Below, piece by piece: positions 15,474 through 24,713 of a stretch of DNA of 64,000 nt. The DNA comes from an uncultured Clostridia bacterium. GTDB lineage: Bacteria; Bacillota; Clostridia; Christensenellales; UBA1242. A program made the position numbers and the translations under genes. The stretch's first letter is position 1; every line of letters begins with the position of its first letter. A model generated the notes under the pieces. The model saw only the letters and a program-made list of their open reading frames with translations, was not told the DNA's origin and did not search any database. The DNA is taken from contig CAKVOE010000002.1 in NCBI GenBank assembly GCA_934778215.1, positions 248,001-312,000 on the forward strand, written 5' to 3'.

Positions 15474-17378
15474 ATGGCTGAAAAAGTTAAAGGCGAATAT
15501 ACCGAGGCCGAGATACAAGTGCTTGAAGGATTAGAGCCGGTAAGAAAGCGTCCAGGTATGTACATTGGTTCAACGGACGAGAGAGGACTGCATCACTTAA
15601 TTTATGAAGTTGTAGATAACTCAATTGATGAAGCGCTTGCAGGTTATTGTGATAGCATAGTTGTCGAAATTAACAAAGACGGTTCTTGTTCGGTTTTAGA
15701 TAACGGCCGTGGTATTCCAACCGGTATTATTAAAAAAGAAAAAAAGAGTGCTGTAGAAGTAGTATTAACCAAATTGCACGCAGGTGGTAAGTTTGGTGGT
15801 GGCGGATACAAAATTTCGGGCGGACTTCATGGAGTTGGTGTAAGTTGTGTAAACGCACTTTCGGAGTGGTTAGAGGTAGAAGTTTGGCAAAATGGTAGTC
15901 ATTTTAAGCAAACTTATAACCGAGGTGTGCCACAGCGTCCTCTGGCTATTGTGGGTGAAGCAACCACAACAGGTACCAAAGTAACATTTATGCCAGATAG
16001 CGAAATTTTTGAAACAACAACATTTAATTTTGATACGGTAAAGGTAAGGCTTCGTGAGTTAGCATTTTTAAACAAGGGTCTAACAATTACAGCAATAGAC
16101 CATCGCACTGACAAAAAGGAAGTAATGCACTACGAAGGTGGTATTTTGGAATTTGTAAAAAATCTTAGCAAGTCCAAAGAGAACATTTTCCCAGAGCCGG
16201 TATATCTAGATAAAAACTTAAAAGAGGGCGAAATAGAAATTGCTCTACAATATAATGATGGCTATTCCGAAAATTTATATGCCTACGCAAACAACATTAA
16301 CACCGAAGAGGGTGGAACGCACGTTGTAGGTTTTAGAAATGCAATTACAAAAATAGTAAATGATTACGCAGTAAAGTTTAATATGTTAAAGCCGACCGAA
16401 AAATTAAGTGGTGACGATGTTAGAGAGGGTTTAACAGCAGTTATAAATATAAAATTGCAAAACCCACAGTTTGAAGGTCAAACAAAAACTAAGTTAGGTA
16501 ACTCCGAAATAAGAGGGGCGGTCGAAAAGGCGATGCAAGAAGGCTTTGGCGATTATATGGAAGAACACCCAAAAGAAGCCAAAGACCTAATTTTAAAAAG
16601 TATAACATCACAAAGAGCAAGAGAGGCAGCCCGAAACGCCCGAGAACTAACAAGGCGTAAAGGCGTGCTAGAAACCAACTCTCTTCCGGGTAAACTTGCC
16701 GACTGTTCGGAGCGTGACCCAAGCCTATGCGAAATATATATAGTCGAGGGTGATAGTGCGGGTGGTACCGCAAAGCAAGGACGAGATAGAAGATTCCAAG
16801 CAATTTTACCTTTAAGAGGTAAAATTCTTAATGTAGAAAAATCTCGAATTAACAAAGTTTTAGAAAATAACGAAATTAAGTCAATGATAACAGCGTTTGG
16901 AGCGGGCGTTGGCAACGATTTTGATGTAACCAAACTAAAATATAACAAAATTATAACAATGACCGATGCCGATGTAGACGGAAGCCATATAAGAATATTA
17001 TTATTAACATTCTTCTATAGATATATGCGTCCGCTAATAGAAGAGGGTCATGTATACGCAGCAATGCCACCGCTATACAAAATATCTAAAAACAAGCAAG
17101 ATTATTATTGTTATAGCGATGACGAACTTGCAAAAAAATTAGAAGAAGTAGGCAAAAAGGGTGCCGATGTTCAACGATACAAAGGTTTGGGCGAAATGAG
17201 TGCCGAACAACTTTGGAGCACAACAATGAGTCCCGAACACCGCACGCTTGTAAGAATTAATATGAAAGATGCTTACGAAGCCGACCAAATATTTAACACT
17301 TTAATGGGCGAAGACCCTGAACTAAGAAGAATATTTATTGAACAAAACGCCAAACTCGTAACCGATTTGGACGTATAA
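15474..17378 (+). CDS. gyrB: DNA gyrase subunit B
   Basis: 634-residue ATPase subunit of gyrase, which introduces negative supercoils. The GHKL ATPase motifs are VDNSIDEALAGY (near residue 45) and LDNGRGIPTG. The Toprim domain shows VEGDSAGGTAKQGRDR (about 425-440) and DADVDGSHIR. The C-terminal QRYKGLGEM and the final I-F-I-E-Q-N-A are as in GyrB. It pairs with gyrA 12 bases downstream. Start ATG has AAGGAG upstream. Confidence 0.98.
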   Translation: MAEKVKGEYTEAEIQVLEGLEPVRKRPGMYIGSTDERGLHHLIYEVVDNSIDEALAGYCDSIVVEINKDGSCSVLDNGRGIPTGIIKKEKKSAVEVVLTKLHAGGKFGGGGYKISGGLHGVGVSCVNALSEWLEVEVWQNGSHFKQTYNRGVPQRPLAIVGEATTTGTKVTFMPDSEIFETTTFNFDTVKVRLRELAFLNKGLTITAIDHRTDKKEVMHYEGGILEFVKNLSKSKENIFPEPVYLDKNLKEGEIEIALQYNDGYSENLYAYANNINTEEGGTHVVGFRNAITKIVNDYAVKFNMLKPTEKLSGDDVREGLTAVINIKLQNPQFEGQTKTKLGNSEIRGAVEKAMQEGFGDYMEEHPKEAKDLILKSITSQRAREAARNARELTRRKGVLETNSLPGKLADCSERDPSLCEIYIVEGDSAGGTAKQGRDRRFQAILPLRGKILNVEKSRINKVLENNEIKSMITAFGAGVGNDFDVTKLKYNKIITMTDADVDGSHIRILLLTFFYRYMRPLIEEGHVYAAMPPLYKISKNKQDYYCYSDDELAKKLEEVGKKGADVQRYKGLGEMSAEQLWSTTMSPEHRTLVRINMKDAYEADQIFNTLMGEDPELRRIFIEQNAKLVTDLDV

Positions 17379-17390
17379 GGAGAGTGAAAG

Positions 17391-19907
17391 GTGGCAAAGA
17401 AAAGAGATTATAGCGCCGAGCATGAAAAACTTGTAGATAACACCAAATATCTAGATGTAGAAATAAATGACGAAATGAAGAAGTCATTTATAAGTTATGC
17501 TATGGCAGTAAATGTATCCCGAGCAATCCCAGATGTAAGGGACGGACTAAAACCCGTTCATAGAAGAATACTTTATGCAATGGGCGAGTTGGGATTATAT
17601 AACGATAAACCGCATCGTAAATGTGCCAGAATTGTTGGTGATGTTTTGGGTAAATATCACCCACATGGCGACTCTGCTGTATATCAAGCACTAGTAAGAC
17701 TAGCACAAGACTTCACAATAAGGTGTCCGCTGATAGATGGTCACGGTAACTTTGGTTCGGTAGATGGCGACCCTCCTGCCGCACAGCGTTATACCGAAGC
17801 AAGGCTAAGCAAAATTGCTGGCGAAATGTTAAGAGATATAGATAAAGAAACGGTAGATTTTTATCCTAACTTTGATGAAACGCTAGAACAACCATGTGTA
17901 CTACCATCAAGATTTCCAAACCTATTGGTAAATGGCTCAGATGGTATAGCCGTTGGTATGGCAACAAATATACCTCCACACAACCTAGACGAAGTGTGCA
18001 ATGCTGTTATTGCAATGCTAGAAAACCCAGAAATAACTGTGGAAGAACTTATGGAATATATCCCTGCACCCGACTTTCCAACGGGTGGACTTATTATGGG
18101 TAGGGCGGGCATTCGTCAAGCCTATCGTACCGGTCGTGGCGGAATTATCATAAGAGCAAAAACAGAAATAGAAGAAGAACCAAATGGCAAAAGCCGTATT
18201 ATAGTAACCGAAATACCTTATCAGGTTAACAAGGCAGAACTAATTGTTTCAATAGCAAACCTTGTAAAAAACAAAAGAATTGAGGGTATTACCGATATAA
18301 AAGAAGAGTCCGACCGTAATGGTATGAGAATTGTTATAGAGGTAAGAAAAGATGTTCAAGCAAATGTAGTACTAAATACATTGTTTAAACATACCGCTCT
18401 TCAATCTTCCTTTGGTGTAATTATGCTAGCCCTAGTAAATGGCGAGCCACGCATTTTAAATTTAAAAGAAATGCTATACTATTATATAGAGCATCAAAAA
18501 CAAGTAATCGTTAGAAGAACCAAATATGATCTAAACCGTGCCGAAGAGCGTGAACATATTGTAAAGGGTTTAGTTATAGCACTTGCAAATATAGATAAAG
18601 TTATAAAAATTATAAAAGCATCTAGTGATAAGTTTGTTGCCTGCGAAAAATTGATGGAAAACTTCAATTTAAGTGAAAAACAAGCAAACGCCATTTTGGA
18701 TATGCGTCTACAAAGATTAACATCGCTAGAAGTAGAAAAGTTAAAAGAAGAATTGGTAGAGTTAGAAAAAACCATAGCCGAACTAAAATCTATTTTAAAT
18801 AGCGAACAAAAGGTTGTAGATATTATTAAAACGGAAATTTCCGAAATAAGAGATAAATATCCACAAGAAAGAATGACCGAAATAGTAACCGACTACTCCG
18901 AACTAGATATTGCCGACCTAATAGAAAAACAAGATGTAGTTGTTAGTATGACTCACTATGGTTATATTAAGCGTGTTCCAGTTTCAGAATACAAAGCACA
19001 AAAGCGTGGCGGTAAGGGTATGATAGCCCACAAGCCAAAAGAAGAAGACTTTGTAGAAAATCTGTTTATAACCAATACACATAACGATATTATGTTCTTT
19101 ACCAATTTGGGTAAGGTATATTCTATAAAAGGTTATGAGATACCAGAGGGTCAAAAACAGGCTAAGGGAAGAGCAATAGTAAACCTATTAGAACTTCAAG
19201 AAAACGAAAAGGTTACCGCAGTTATTCCTCTAACTGATGATATGGAAGGAAACCTTATTCAAGCCACCAAACAGGGTATTGTAAAAAAGACTGTTTTAGA
19301 TGAGTACAAAAAAATCCGTAGAGTGGGTAAAATTGCAATAAATCTAGACGAAGGCGATGAACTAATATCCGTTCAAATAACTTCGGGCAGAGATGAAATA
19401 TTGCTTGCAACTCACGAGGGTAAATGTATTAAGTTTAGCGAAGAAGAGTTAAGAACGCTTTCTCGTGATACCCGTGGTGTTAAGTGTATAGCACTTGAAA
19501 AGAAAGACTATGTTGTAGATATGATAGCAATTAAGCCAAACCATAGCATTTTAACCGTTACCGAAAAGGGCTTTGGTAAGCGTAGTGACCCAGAAGAATA
19601 CCGACTACAAGTAAGAGGCGGTAAGGGTGTAAAAGCAGGTCAGTTTAGCGAAAAAACAGGTAAACTTGTAAATATGAAGCAAGTAACCGATGACGAAGAT
19701 ATTATGATGATAGCATCTAACGGAATAATTATTAGAACAAGAGCAAAATACATAAATAAAATTGGTAGAGGCACAGTAGGTGTAAGAATAATGCGTCTAA
19801 CCGATGACAACACCGTAGTTTGTGTAGCAATTGCTGATGGTTACGCCGAAGATGTATCGGGTGACGATATAGACGATTCAATGCCAATCGCCCCAGAGGA
19901 AATATAA
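17391..19907 (+). CDS. gyrA: DNA gyrase subunit A
   Basis: 838-residue DNA-cleaving subunit of gyrase. The start is GTG with AAGGAGAG upstream. The catalytic tyrosine is Y134 in AAQRYTEARL. The quinolone-determining region reads HPHGDSAVYQALVR, so the residue equivalent to E. coli Asp87 is Gln99. The C-terminal pinwheel begins near residue 510, and QKRGGKG there matches the GyrA-box, which argues for GyrA over ParC. Co-transcribed with gyrB. A GC-rich hairpin follows directly after the stop. Confidence 0.97.
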   Translation: MAKKRDYSAEHEKLVDNTKYLDVEINDEMKKSFISYAMAVNVSRAIPDVRDGLKPVHRRILYAMGELGLYNDKPHRKCARIVGDVLGKYHPHGDSAVYQALVRLAQDFTIRCPLIDGHGNFGSVDGDPPAAQRYTEARLSKIAGEMLRDIDKETVDFYPNFDETLEQPCVLPSRFPNLLVNGSDGIAVGMATNIPPHNLDEVCNAVIAMLENPEITVEELMEYIPAPDFPTGGLIMGRAGIRQAYRTGRGGIIIRAKTEIEEEPNGKSRIIVTEIPYQVNKAELIVSIANLVKNKRIEGITDIKEESDRNGMRIVIEVRKDVQANVVLNTLFKHTALQSSFGVIMLALVNGEPRILNLKEMLYYYIEHQKQVIVRRTKYDLNRAEEREHIVKGLVIALANIDKVIKIIKASSDKFVACEKLMENFNLSEKQANAILDMRLQRLTSLEVEKLKEELVELEKTIAELKSILNSEQKVVDIIKTEISEIRDKYPQERMTEIVTDYSELDIADLIEKQDVVVSMTHYGYIKRVPVSEYKAQKRGGKGMIAHKPKEEDFVENLFITNTHNDIMFFTNLGKVYSIKGYEIPEGQKQAKGRAIVNLLELQENEKVTAVIPLTDDMEGNLIQATKQGIVKKTVLDEYKKIRRVGKIAINLDEGDELISVQITSGRDEILLATHEGKCIKFSEEELRTLSRDTRGVKCIALEKKDYVVDMIAIKPNHSILTVTEKGFGKRSDPEEYRLQVRGGKGVKAGQFSEKTGKLVNMKQVTDDEDIMMIASNGIIIRTRAKYINKIGRGTVGVRIMRLTDDNTVVCVAIADGYAEDVSGDDIDDSMPIAPEEI

Positions 19908-20319
19908 AGGTACTGTTTCGCTTGCGGTTAACCTCCGCAAGCGAAAAAACCAAATTAAATTATTAAAAAAAATTATCTATAAATAAAAACGGACGCTGTC
20001 CGTTTTGTAGGGCGGGGATATTATCCCCGCCGTAACCTTATTTGTCGTTGCGTTTAAACCACTTACTTAAACCAACAGGCACAGCCATATCTACACATTA
20101 ATATTTTGCAACCCCCACAAAGAATACCACCCCCCAACAACCACATCTACTTATTAATCTCATATAACTTACAAATATTGTTACAAACCATTCATTATGT
20201 TCACACAGTCAAAAGGCTACAAATTTGCAAAAACCCTTTATTTTGCTTGCTTTTTTAGTTTTTTGTATGTTAAAATTTAATCAGTTAAGGAAATCTTTAA
20301 CTAAGCAAGGAGGAATTTT
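19908..20319. repeat. Hairpin and interspersed repeat copy after gyrA
   Basis: No gene is seen. The hairpin TTTCGCTTGCGG..CCGCAAGCGAAA (19916-19946) can end gyrA transcription, though no T tract follows. The module at 20006-20033 is identical over 28 bases to 6981-7008, and its flanks also match. Both have an upstream GGAC..GTCC hairpin and downstream ACTTAAAC.., CACATTAATATTTTGCA and ATACCAC elements. This is therefore a full copy of the 6.5-7.5 kb repeat family. Confidence 0.75.
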
Positions 20320-20592
20320 ATGAACAAACAAGAAATGTTAAAGGCTGTTGCCGAAAAGTCTGGTATGACAATTAAGGATACCGGCGTATTCTACGAAGCA
20401 TTTGTAGAAACTCTTAGCGAAACACTAAGAAAAGGCGACAAAATTGCACTTGTAGGATTTGGAACCTTCGCTGCTAAAAAGAGAGCAGCAAGAACCGCAA
20501 TCAATCCTAGAACAAAGGAAAAGGTTCAAGTTCCAGCAACTGTTGTTCCATCTTTAAAGTTTGGTAGCAGTTTCAAAGACACTTTGGCTTAA
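20320..20592 (+). CDS. hup: HU-family DNA-binding protein
   Basis: 90-residue histone-like nucleoid protein that bends and compacts DNA as a dimer. It has the HU fold order, with helices MNKQEMLKAVAEKSG and the strand motif GFGTFAAKKRAARTAINPRT, which carries the DNA-binding arm (INPRT followed by a basic stretch). AAGGAGG precedes the ATG. It is a single gene with its own terminator. HU is more likely than IHF in this lineage. Confidence 0.96.
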   Translation: MNKQEMLKAVAEKSGMTIKDTGVFYEAFVETLSETLRKGDKIALVGFGTFAAKKRAARTAINPRTKEKVQVPATVVPSLKFGSSFKDTLA

Positions 20593-20606
20593 TTATTGTC
20601 ACAAGT

Positions 20607-20640
20607 AAAAATACCCTTATTTTTAAGGGTATTTTTTTTT
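20607..20640 (+). terminator. HU gene terminator
   Basis: AAAATACCCTTA and TAAGGGTATTTT pair around a short loop and run into a T tract of ten, 15 bases after the stop. Confidence 0.9.
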
Positions 20641-20978
20641 GTGTGAAATTTTTGAGTGTACAACTTATATAATAGTTAAAACAGTGGAATTTTTTATTTT
20701 ATCATTTATATTTTGGCAAGTTTCCCACATTTTTCCATTAAATTTTTGGTTAAATTTTCACATTTTTCCATATTTTAAAATTATAAACTAGTTTTTACTA
20801 ATTATTATTGTTTGCCTTTTTTAAGGGTATTTTTTATTGCAAAAAAGAAAATAATTGTTTGAAAACCGCATTTAATATGCTACAATATAATTACAAGTAA
20901 AGTTGGCTTTGGCAATTTTTTTAACCAATATTTTTTTGCAAAAAAGTCAGCAAACCAAAACAAAAGGAGAAAATTAAT
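20641..20978. other. AT-rich spacer before the YhhN-like gene
   Basis: No gene is seen. The phrase CACATTTTTCCAT occurs twice (about 20727 and 20759), each followed by T/A runs. TTAAGGGTATTTTTT near 20820 repeats the HU terminator arm. A poor -10 (TACAAT) at 20882 precedes the RBS AAGGAG. Confidence 0.4.
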
Positions 20979-21668
20979 ATGACATATATGGTTTTATGTA
21001 TACTAATGGTTTTTCTGGTAGCGTGCTTTATAGCAAGCAGGCTATTAAAGTCGGGCATAGGCTCTATCTTTACAAAAACAATGGCATCGCTCGGTATGGT
21101 GTTTGGAGCGGTTCTATCATTAACAACGGGTTATTCATTTTTTCACTTGTATATAATTTTGGGTGTAATCTGCGGAATGTTAGGAGATATTTTCTTAGAA
21201 CTAAAAAGGGTTTACCCAGCAAATGATTATTTGTATTTTAATTTTGGAATGACAGCGTTTGCAGTGGGGCATATAATGTATTTAATTGCCCTAATAAAAA
21301 TGATTAACGCAAGTTCAAAAATGCTGGTTCCAGCCCTAATAAGTATTGCAGTTGCGGTAGCATTTTCGAGTTTATTAATATTGGTTTTGGCAAAGCCACT
21401 AAAACTGGATTTTGGCAAATGCAAATGGCAGTCGTACGCATATTGCATATTACTAACCTTTTTAACGGTGTTTAGCATATTTATTTATTTCAAAGCGGAA
21501 GTTCCAATTTTATTACCGCTTGGGTTTATAGCGTTTTTGCTATCCGACTTAATATTGTCGCTACAATATTTTGGTGGCGAAGGCAAAATAGACCAGCCGG
21601 TGTTGGTAACATTAAACCATGTACTTTATTATGGTGCACAGGTTATGCTTATAGGTATATTGTTTTAA
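20979..21668 (+). CDS. YhhN-family (lysoplasmalogenase-like) membrane protein
   Basis: 229-residue protein with about eight hydrophobic helices. The family pattern is visible as ICGMLGDIFLEL (about residues 66-77), then FGMTAFAVGHIMYL (88-101), and a C-terminal VLYYGAQVMLIG. In animals this family (TMEM86B) hydrolyses lysoplasmalogens. Its bacterial role is mostly unknown. AAGGAG precedes the ATG. It ends 25 bases before pgi and may be co-transcribed. Family assignment rests on these motifs and topology only. Confidence 0.6.
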   Translation: MTYMVLCILMVFLVACFIASRLLKSGIGSIFTKTMASLGMVFGAVLSLTTGYSFFHLYIILGVICGMLGDIFLELKRVYPANDYLYFNFGMTAFAVGHIMYLIALIKMINASSKMLVPALISIAVAVAFSSLLILVLAKPLKLDFGKCKWQSYAYCILLTFLTVFSIFIYFKAEVPILLPLGFIAFLLSDLILSLQYFGGEGKIDQPVLVTLNHVLYYGAQVMLIGILF

Positions 21669-21693
21669 TTAAAATAAAATTGGGGAGTAAAAA

Positions 21694-22959
21694 ATGATAG
21701 AAATTAATATAGAAAATTCAAGGATATCCGAAAAAGATTTAGCGTCTGGTTCGGTATATAAGCTTGTCCGCAAAGCACACGAAATCATTAGGTCGCAAGA
21801 CCGTAGCATTGGCACGGGCTGGGTAGAACTTCCAGTTAGCACAACCAAAGCAGATATTCAAGGCATAAAACGCATAGCAAAGTCGGTGCAAGAAGATAGC
21901 GATGTAATGTTGGTGCTAGGTATAGGCGGGTCTTATCTTGGCGCCGAAAGTGCAATAAAAATGCTAAAAAGAGAACCCAAAATAGAAATAATCTTTTTGG
22001 GTACCGACCTAAACGCATATAAGTTGCTAAAAACATTAGAATATTGCAAAAACAAGCGAGTTTCGGTAAATTGCATTTCAAAAAGTGGCACCACTACCGA
22101 AACCGCCATTGCCTTTGAGATGGTAGAAGCCTTTATGCAAAAAAAGTACAAGAAAAATAATGAATACAAAAGGCGTATATACATAACAACCGATTACGAA
22201 GAAGGGTATTTATGTCAGCACGCCAAAGCCGAGGGTTACACAATGTTTGGCATTCCTCGTTCAGTTGGCGGAAGGTATAGCGTTTTAACGCCAGTGGGAC
22301 TGTTTCCTATGGCAGTTGCCGGTATAAATATAGAAAAGGTTATGCTCGGCGCCCAAACCGCCTACAAAGAAGATTACGAGTTAAAGGGCGAATTGAACCC
22401 TGCATATCGCTATGGTGCAGTAAGATATTTAATGCAAGCCAAAAACCGCAAACTTGTAGAATTAACCACCTCTTTTGATGACCGAATGGTTGGTTTATTA
22501 AATTGGCACAAGCAACTTTTTGCCGAAAGCGAGGGCAAAAACGGCAGGGGGATGTTTGTATCCACCGCTCAATATACAACTGACTTACATTCTTTGGGTC
22601 AGTTTGTTCAGCAGGGAACGCCCCTTTTGTTTGAAACCATTTTTGATGTCGCTCAACCCGAAGAAGATTTTATGCTCGAAAACATAAATGAAAAATCCCC
22701 AATTTACTACCTAAACGGAAAATTGCTAAGCGAAGTAAACCATAATGCAAAATTGGGCGTAATAAAAGCACACGCCGAAGCCAAAGTACCCGTTGTGCTA
22801 ATAAAAATAGATAATTTAAATGAAGAAAGTTACGGCGAACTAGTTTACACGCTCGAAACCGCCTGTGCAATTTCAGGGCTTATGCTTGGCATAAACCCAT
22901 TTAACCAACCGGGCGTTGAAGCCTACAAAAAATATATGAAAGAAGCCGGCAAAGTTTAA
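21694..22959 (+). CDS. pgi: Glucose-6-phosphate isomerase
   Basis: 421-residue enzyme interconverting glucose-6-phosphate and fructose-6-phosphate. The sugar-phosphate binding motif GIGGSYLGAES is at 76-86 and ISKSGTTTETA at 128-138. The catalytic glutamate region is FVQQGTPLLFETI, and the C-terminal GINPFNQPGVEAYKK is the conserved end with the catalytic lysine. It is somewhat shorter than the usual ~450 of clostridial enzymes but complete. The RBS is GGGGAG. Confidence 0.96.
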   Translation: MIEINIENSRISEKDLASGSVYKLVRKAHEIIRSQDRSIGTGWVELPVSTTKADIQGIKRIAKSVQEDSDVMLVLGIGGSYLGAESAIKMLKREPKIEIIFLGTDLNAYKLLKTLEYCKNKRVSVNCISKSGTTTETAIAFEMVEAFMQKKYKKNNEYKRRIYITTDYEEGYLCQHAKAEGYTMFGIPRSVGGRYSVLTPVGLFPMAVAGINIEKVMLGAQTAYKEDYELKGELNPAYRYGAVRYLMQAKNRKLVELTTSFDDRMVGLLNWHKQLFAESEGKNGRGMFVSTAQYTTDLHSLGQFVQQGTPLLFETIFDVAQPEEDFMLENINEKSPIYYLNGKLLSEVNHNAKLGVIKAHAEAKVPVVLIKIDNLNEESYGELVYTLETACAISGLMLGINPFNQPGVEAYKKYMKEAGKV

Positions 22960-22965
22960 AATTAT

Positions 22966-23060
22966 AATTAAACAAAGGTCTTTGCGTGAAGTATTTAGAT
23001 AAAGTTAAAATCATAATTAAACAAAGGTTTTGGAGTGAAGTATTTAGATTTAGTTGAGTT
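22966..23060 (+). repeat. Tandem duplication of a gene start region
   Basis: The stretch TAATTAAACAAAGG..GTGAAGTATTTAGAT occurs twice, 49 bases apart (GTGAAG at 22986 and 23035). The second copy is the true start of the next gene. The first copy runs into a stop after 23 codons. Confidence 0.8.
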
Positions 23061-23247
23061 GATAAAAGAAAAACCTGCTTATTTAAAAGCAGGAGTTAAG
23101 GTTGGAGATTTTGGTGCTATAATGAGCAAAAAGCCAATCAATGGTGAGTGGCAAGTAATTTTTTCTGAGTTTTATACAGGGCGTGACATTGCCGATATTA
23201 TGGTTTTAGAAAAAGATTTAAAAGTTCACAAAACCCCGCCAAAATAA
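23035..23247 (+). CDS. DUF4926-like small protein
   Basis: 70-residue protein starting at GTG with TTTGGAG upstream. It opens MKYLDLVELIKEKPAYLKAG, then VGDFGAIMSKKPINGEWQV and FYTGRDIADIMVLEKDL. This matches the pattern of small DUF4926 domains (a beta barrel of about 60-70 residues that begins with a GD-x-G turn). Some of these lie beside toxin-like genes, but no partner is adjacent here. Codon use (GCT, GGT) differs somewhat from the core genes, hinting at acquisition. Function unknown. Confidence 0.6.
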   Translation: MKYLDLVELIKEKPAYLKAGVKVGDFGAIMSKKPINGEWQVIFSEFYTGRDIADIMVLEKDLKVHKTPPK

Positions 23248-23380
23248 ATTCCCCCTAAAAAAGTTGACTTTACCTACCAGCAACCGCTTGCCTCAACTCA
23301 AAATTATATGGTATAAAATTGTATAAAACCGTTTAGAAACTTATAAACCTATTTAAAGAAAATTTATGTTGTTAAATATT

Positions 23381-23824
23381 TTACTTATTTTTTAACGACA
23401 GGTATTGTTTTATTGCCTCTTTGTGATAGGGTAGTGGCAGAAGGTCTTCAACCTCATCAACTGGTGCCCATATCGGTTCGTGTCCTTCTTCAATCGGAAC
23501 GCCACCATTATCAGACAATTTTACAATATAAAAATTTGCAAGCGACTCCATTGGTCGTTTTCCGCCTGCTAACCAAAAACAATCAATAGTACAAAATTCA
23601 TCTATGCCTTCAATAGTATATCCACTTTCTTCTAAAAACTCACGCTTCAAACAACCTTCGTGAGTTTCTCCTTTTTCTAAACCGCCACCAACCATTGCTA
23701 TTTCATTTTTCTTTGTATTTTTTGTTAGTAAAAGTAAACCGTTCTTTTCACAAATTCCAAAACATGTTTCTCTAAAATCGTATTTACTATCCACAAATTT
23801 TTTCCCAAAAACAATCGTTCTCAT
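23381..23824 (-). CDS. NUDIX hydrolase
   Basis: 147 residues from the ATG at 23824, chosen because AGGAGG lies just upstream; an in-frame ATG 33 bases earlier has no such site. The Nudix box G-x5-E-x7-REFLEESG is exact from G47 (E53, R61, E62, E65, E66, G68) and binds the metal for cleaving a nucleoside-diphosphate-linked substrate. The substrate cannot be told. The residues KNEIAMVGGGLEKGE suggest an MTH1/ADP-ribose-type fold. Isolated gene in an accessory-looking patch, with terminal TAA near 23381. Confidence 0.85.
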   Translation of the reverse strand: MRTIVFGKKFVDSKYDFRETCFGICEKNGLLLLTKNTKKNEIAMVGGGLEKGETHEGCLKREFLEESGYTIEGIDEFCTIDCFWLAGGKRPMESLANFYIVKLSDNGGVPIEEGHEPIWAPVDEVEDLLPLPYHKEAIKQYLSLKNK

Positions 23825-24198
23825 ATATCCTCCTAAATTTATTATACAAAAAATCATAAAAATTGCAAAAATATTTAGACAAACTTAAAAACAATAAATA
23901 AATTGTGAACTACAGCAATTGCCCTAGCAAGAAAAATTACCAAAAAAGTTTCCAAAATGCAATAGTTTTTCTACTCTAACTAGAAAAACTTTGTAAAATT
24001 ACAAAGTTTTTCGGCTGTTTTTATCCAAAAAATTTCTTTTCTCCTATTTTTCATACATTTTTTGGAGTTGTTATGATTTTATTTATATACAAATTTACAA
24101 TTTTTCTTATACAGACAAAATAAAGAAATAAATTTTGCTAAAAATTTAATACAAATAGTTGTTGTTTATGATATAATCAAACCATAGGAGAAATTGTT

Positions 24199-24317
24199 TT
24201 GTCTAACATTAAGGTTTTTGAAGATAAGAAAATAAAAAGGTTAGTAGAATGAGATAGAATAAGATTGGTCTTTTGGGGGTTTTCAGTGATGTTGAAGTGT
24301 ATAAAAAGTCTGTATAA
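24199..24317 (+). pseudogene. Remnant of a BRO-N/antirepressor-type gene
   Basis: GGAG at 24187-24190 is followed by a TTG start reading MSNIKVFEDKKIKRLVE and then TGA (24250). In another frame FSDVEVYKKSV (24282-24314) follows. The order resembles the N-terminus of phage antirepressor BRO-N proteins, which typically read as an IKVFE-x-KKIR start, an acidic W-x-E stretch, and then YFSV-x-DV. At least one frameshift and a stop break it, and nothing of the rest remains. Assignment is by motif memory only. Confidence 0.4.
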
Positions 24318-24380
24318 ATTTGTAAACCCAAAACCCCAAAGAACAATTTTATTAAAAGGTTATATTAAAGGGGAAAGGTT

Positions 24381-24713
24381 ATGGATAGAGTTTATAATAA
24401 ATTAGTTAGAGATAAAATACCTGAAATAATTAAAGCGAAAGGTGAAGAGCCAATCACAAGAGAATTATCATTAGATGAATATAAATTGGCATTAGAAACT
24501 AAATTAAAAGAAGAATGTCAAGAAGTTCTTTTAGCCAGTGGCGAAGAAAGAATAGAAGAAATTGCTGATGCATTAGAAGTTTTAAAAGCCTTAGCAAAAA
24601 TAGAAGGAGCAACCCTAGAAGATGTTATTACTGTTGCGGACAAGAAAAACACAAAGCGAGGGGCTTTTGGTAAAAGAATCTTTTTAGAAAAAGTAATTTC
24701 TTCAAAGCAATAA
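24381..24713 (+). CDS. MazG-like nucleoside triphosphate pyrophosphohydrolase
   Basis: 110-residue protein opening MDRVYNKLVRDKIPEIIKAK, the signature of the small COG4997-type pyrophosphohydrolases related to phosphoribosyl-ATP pyrophosphatase. The metal-binding E-x-x-E..E-x-x-D pattern is visible in KLKEECQEVL and RIEEIADALEVL. The C-terminus KRGAFGKRIFLEKV is also characteristic. Such enzymes probably clean up aberrant or damaged NTPs. RBS GGGGAAAGG. It stands alone in the accessory patch, and its codon use (GCT, GTT, TTA) is more AT-rich than that of core genes nearby. Confidence 0.85.
   Translation: MDRVYNKLVRDKIPEIIKAKGEEPITRELSLDEYKLALETKLKEECQEVLLASGEERIEEIADALEVLKALAKIEGATLEDVITVADKKNTKRGAFGKRIFLEKVISSKQ

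Noticed and set aside
16489..16948. Minus-strand frames inside gyrB
   Set aside because: Shadow frames of a strongly conserved gene without ribosome sites.
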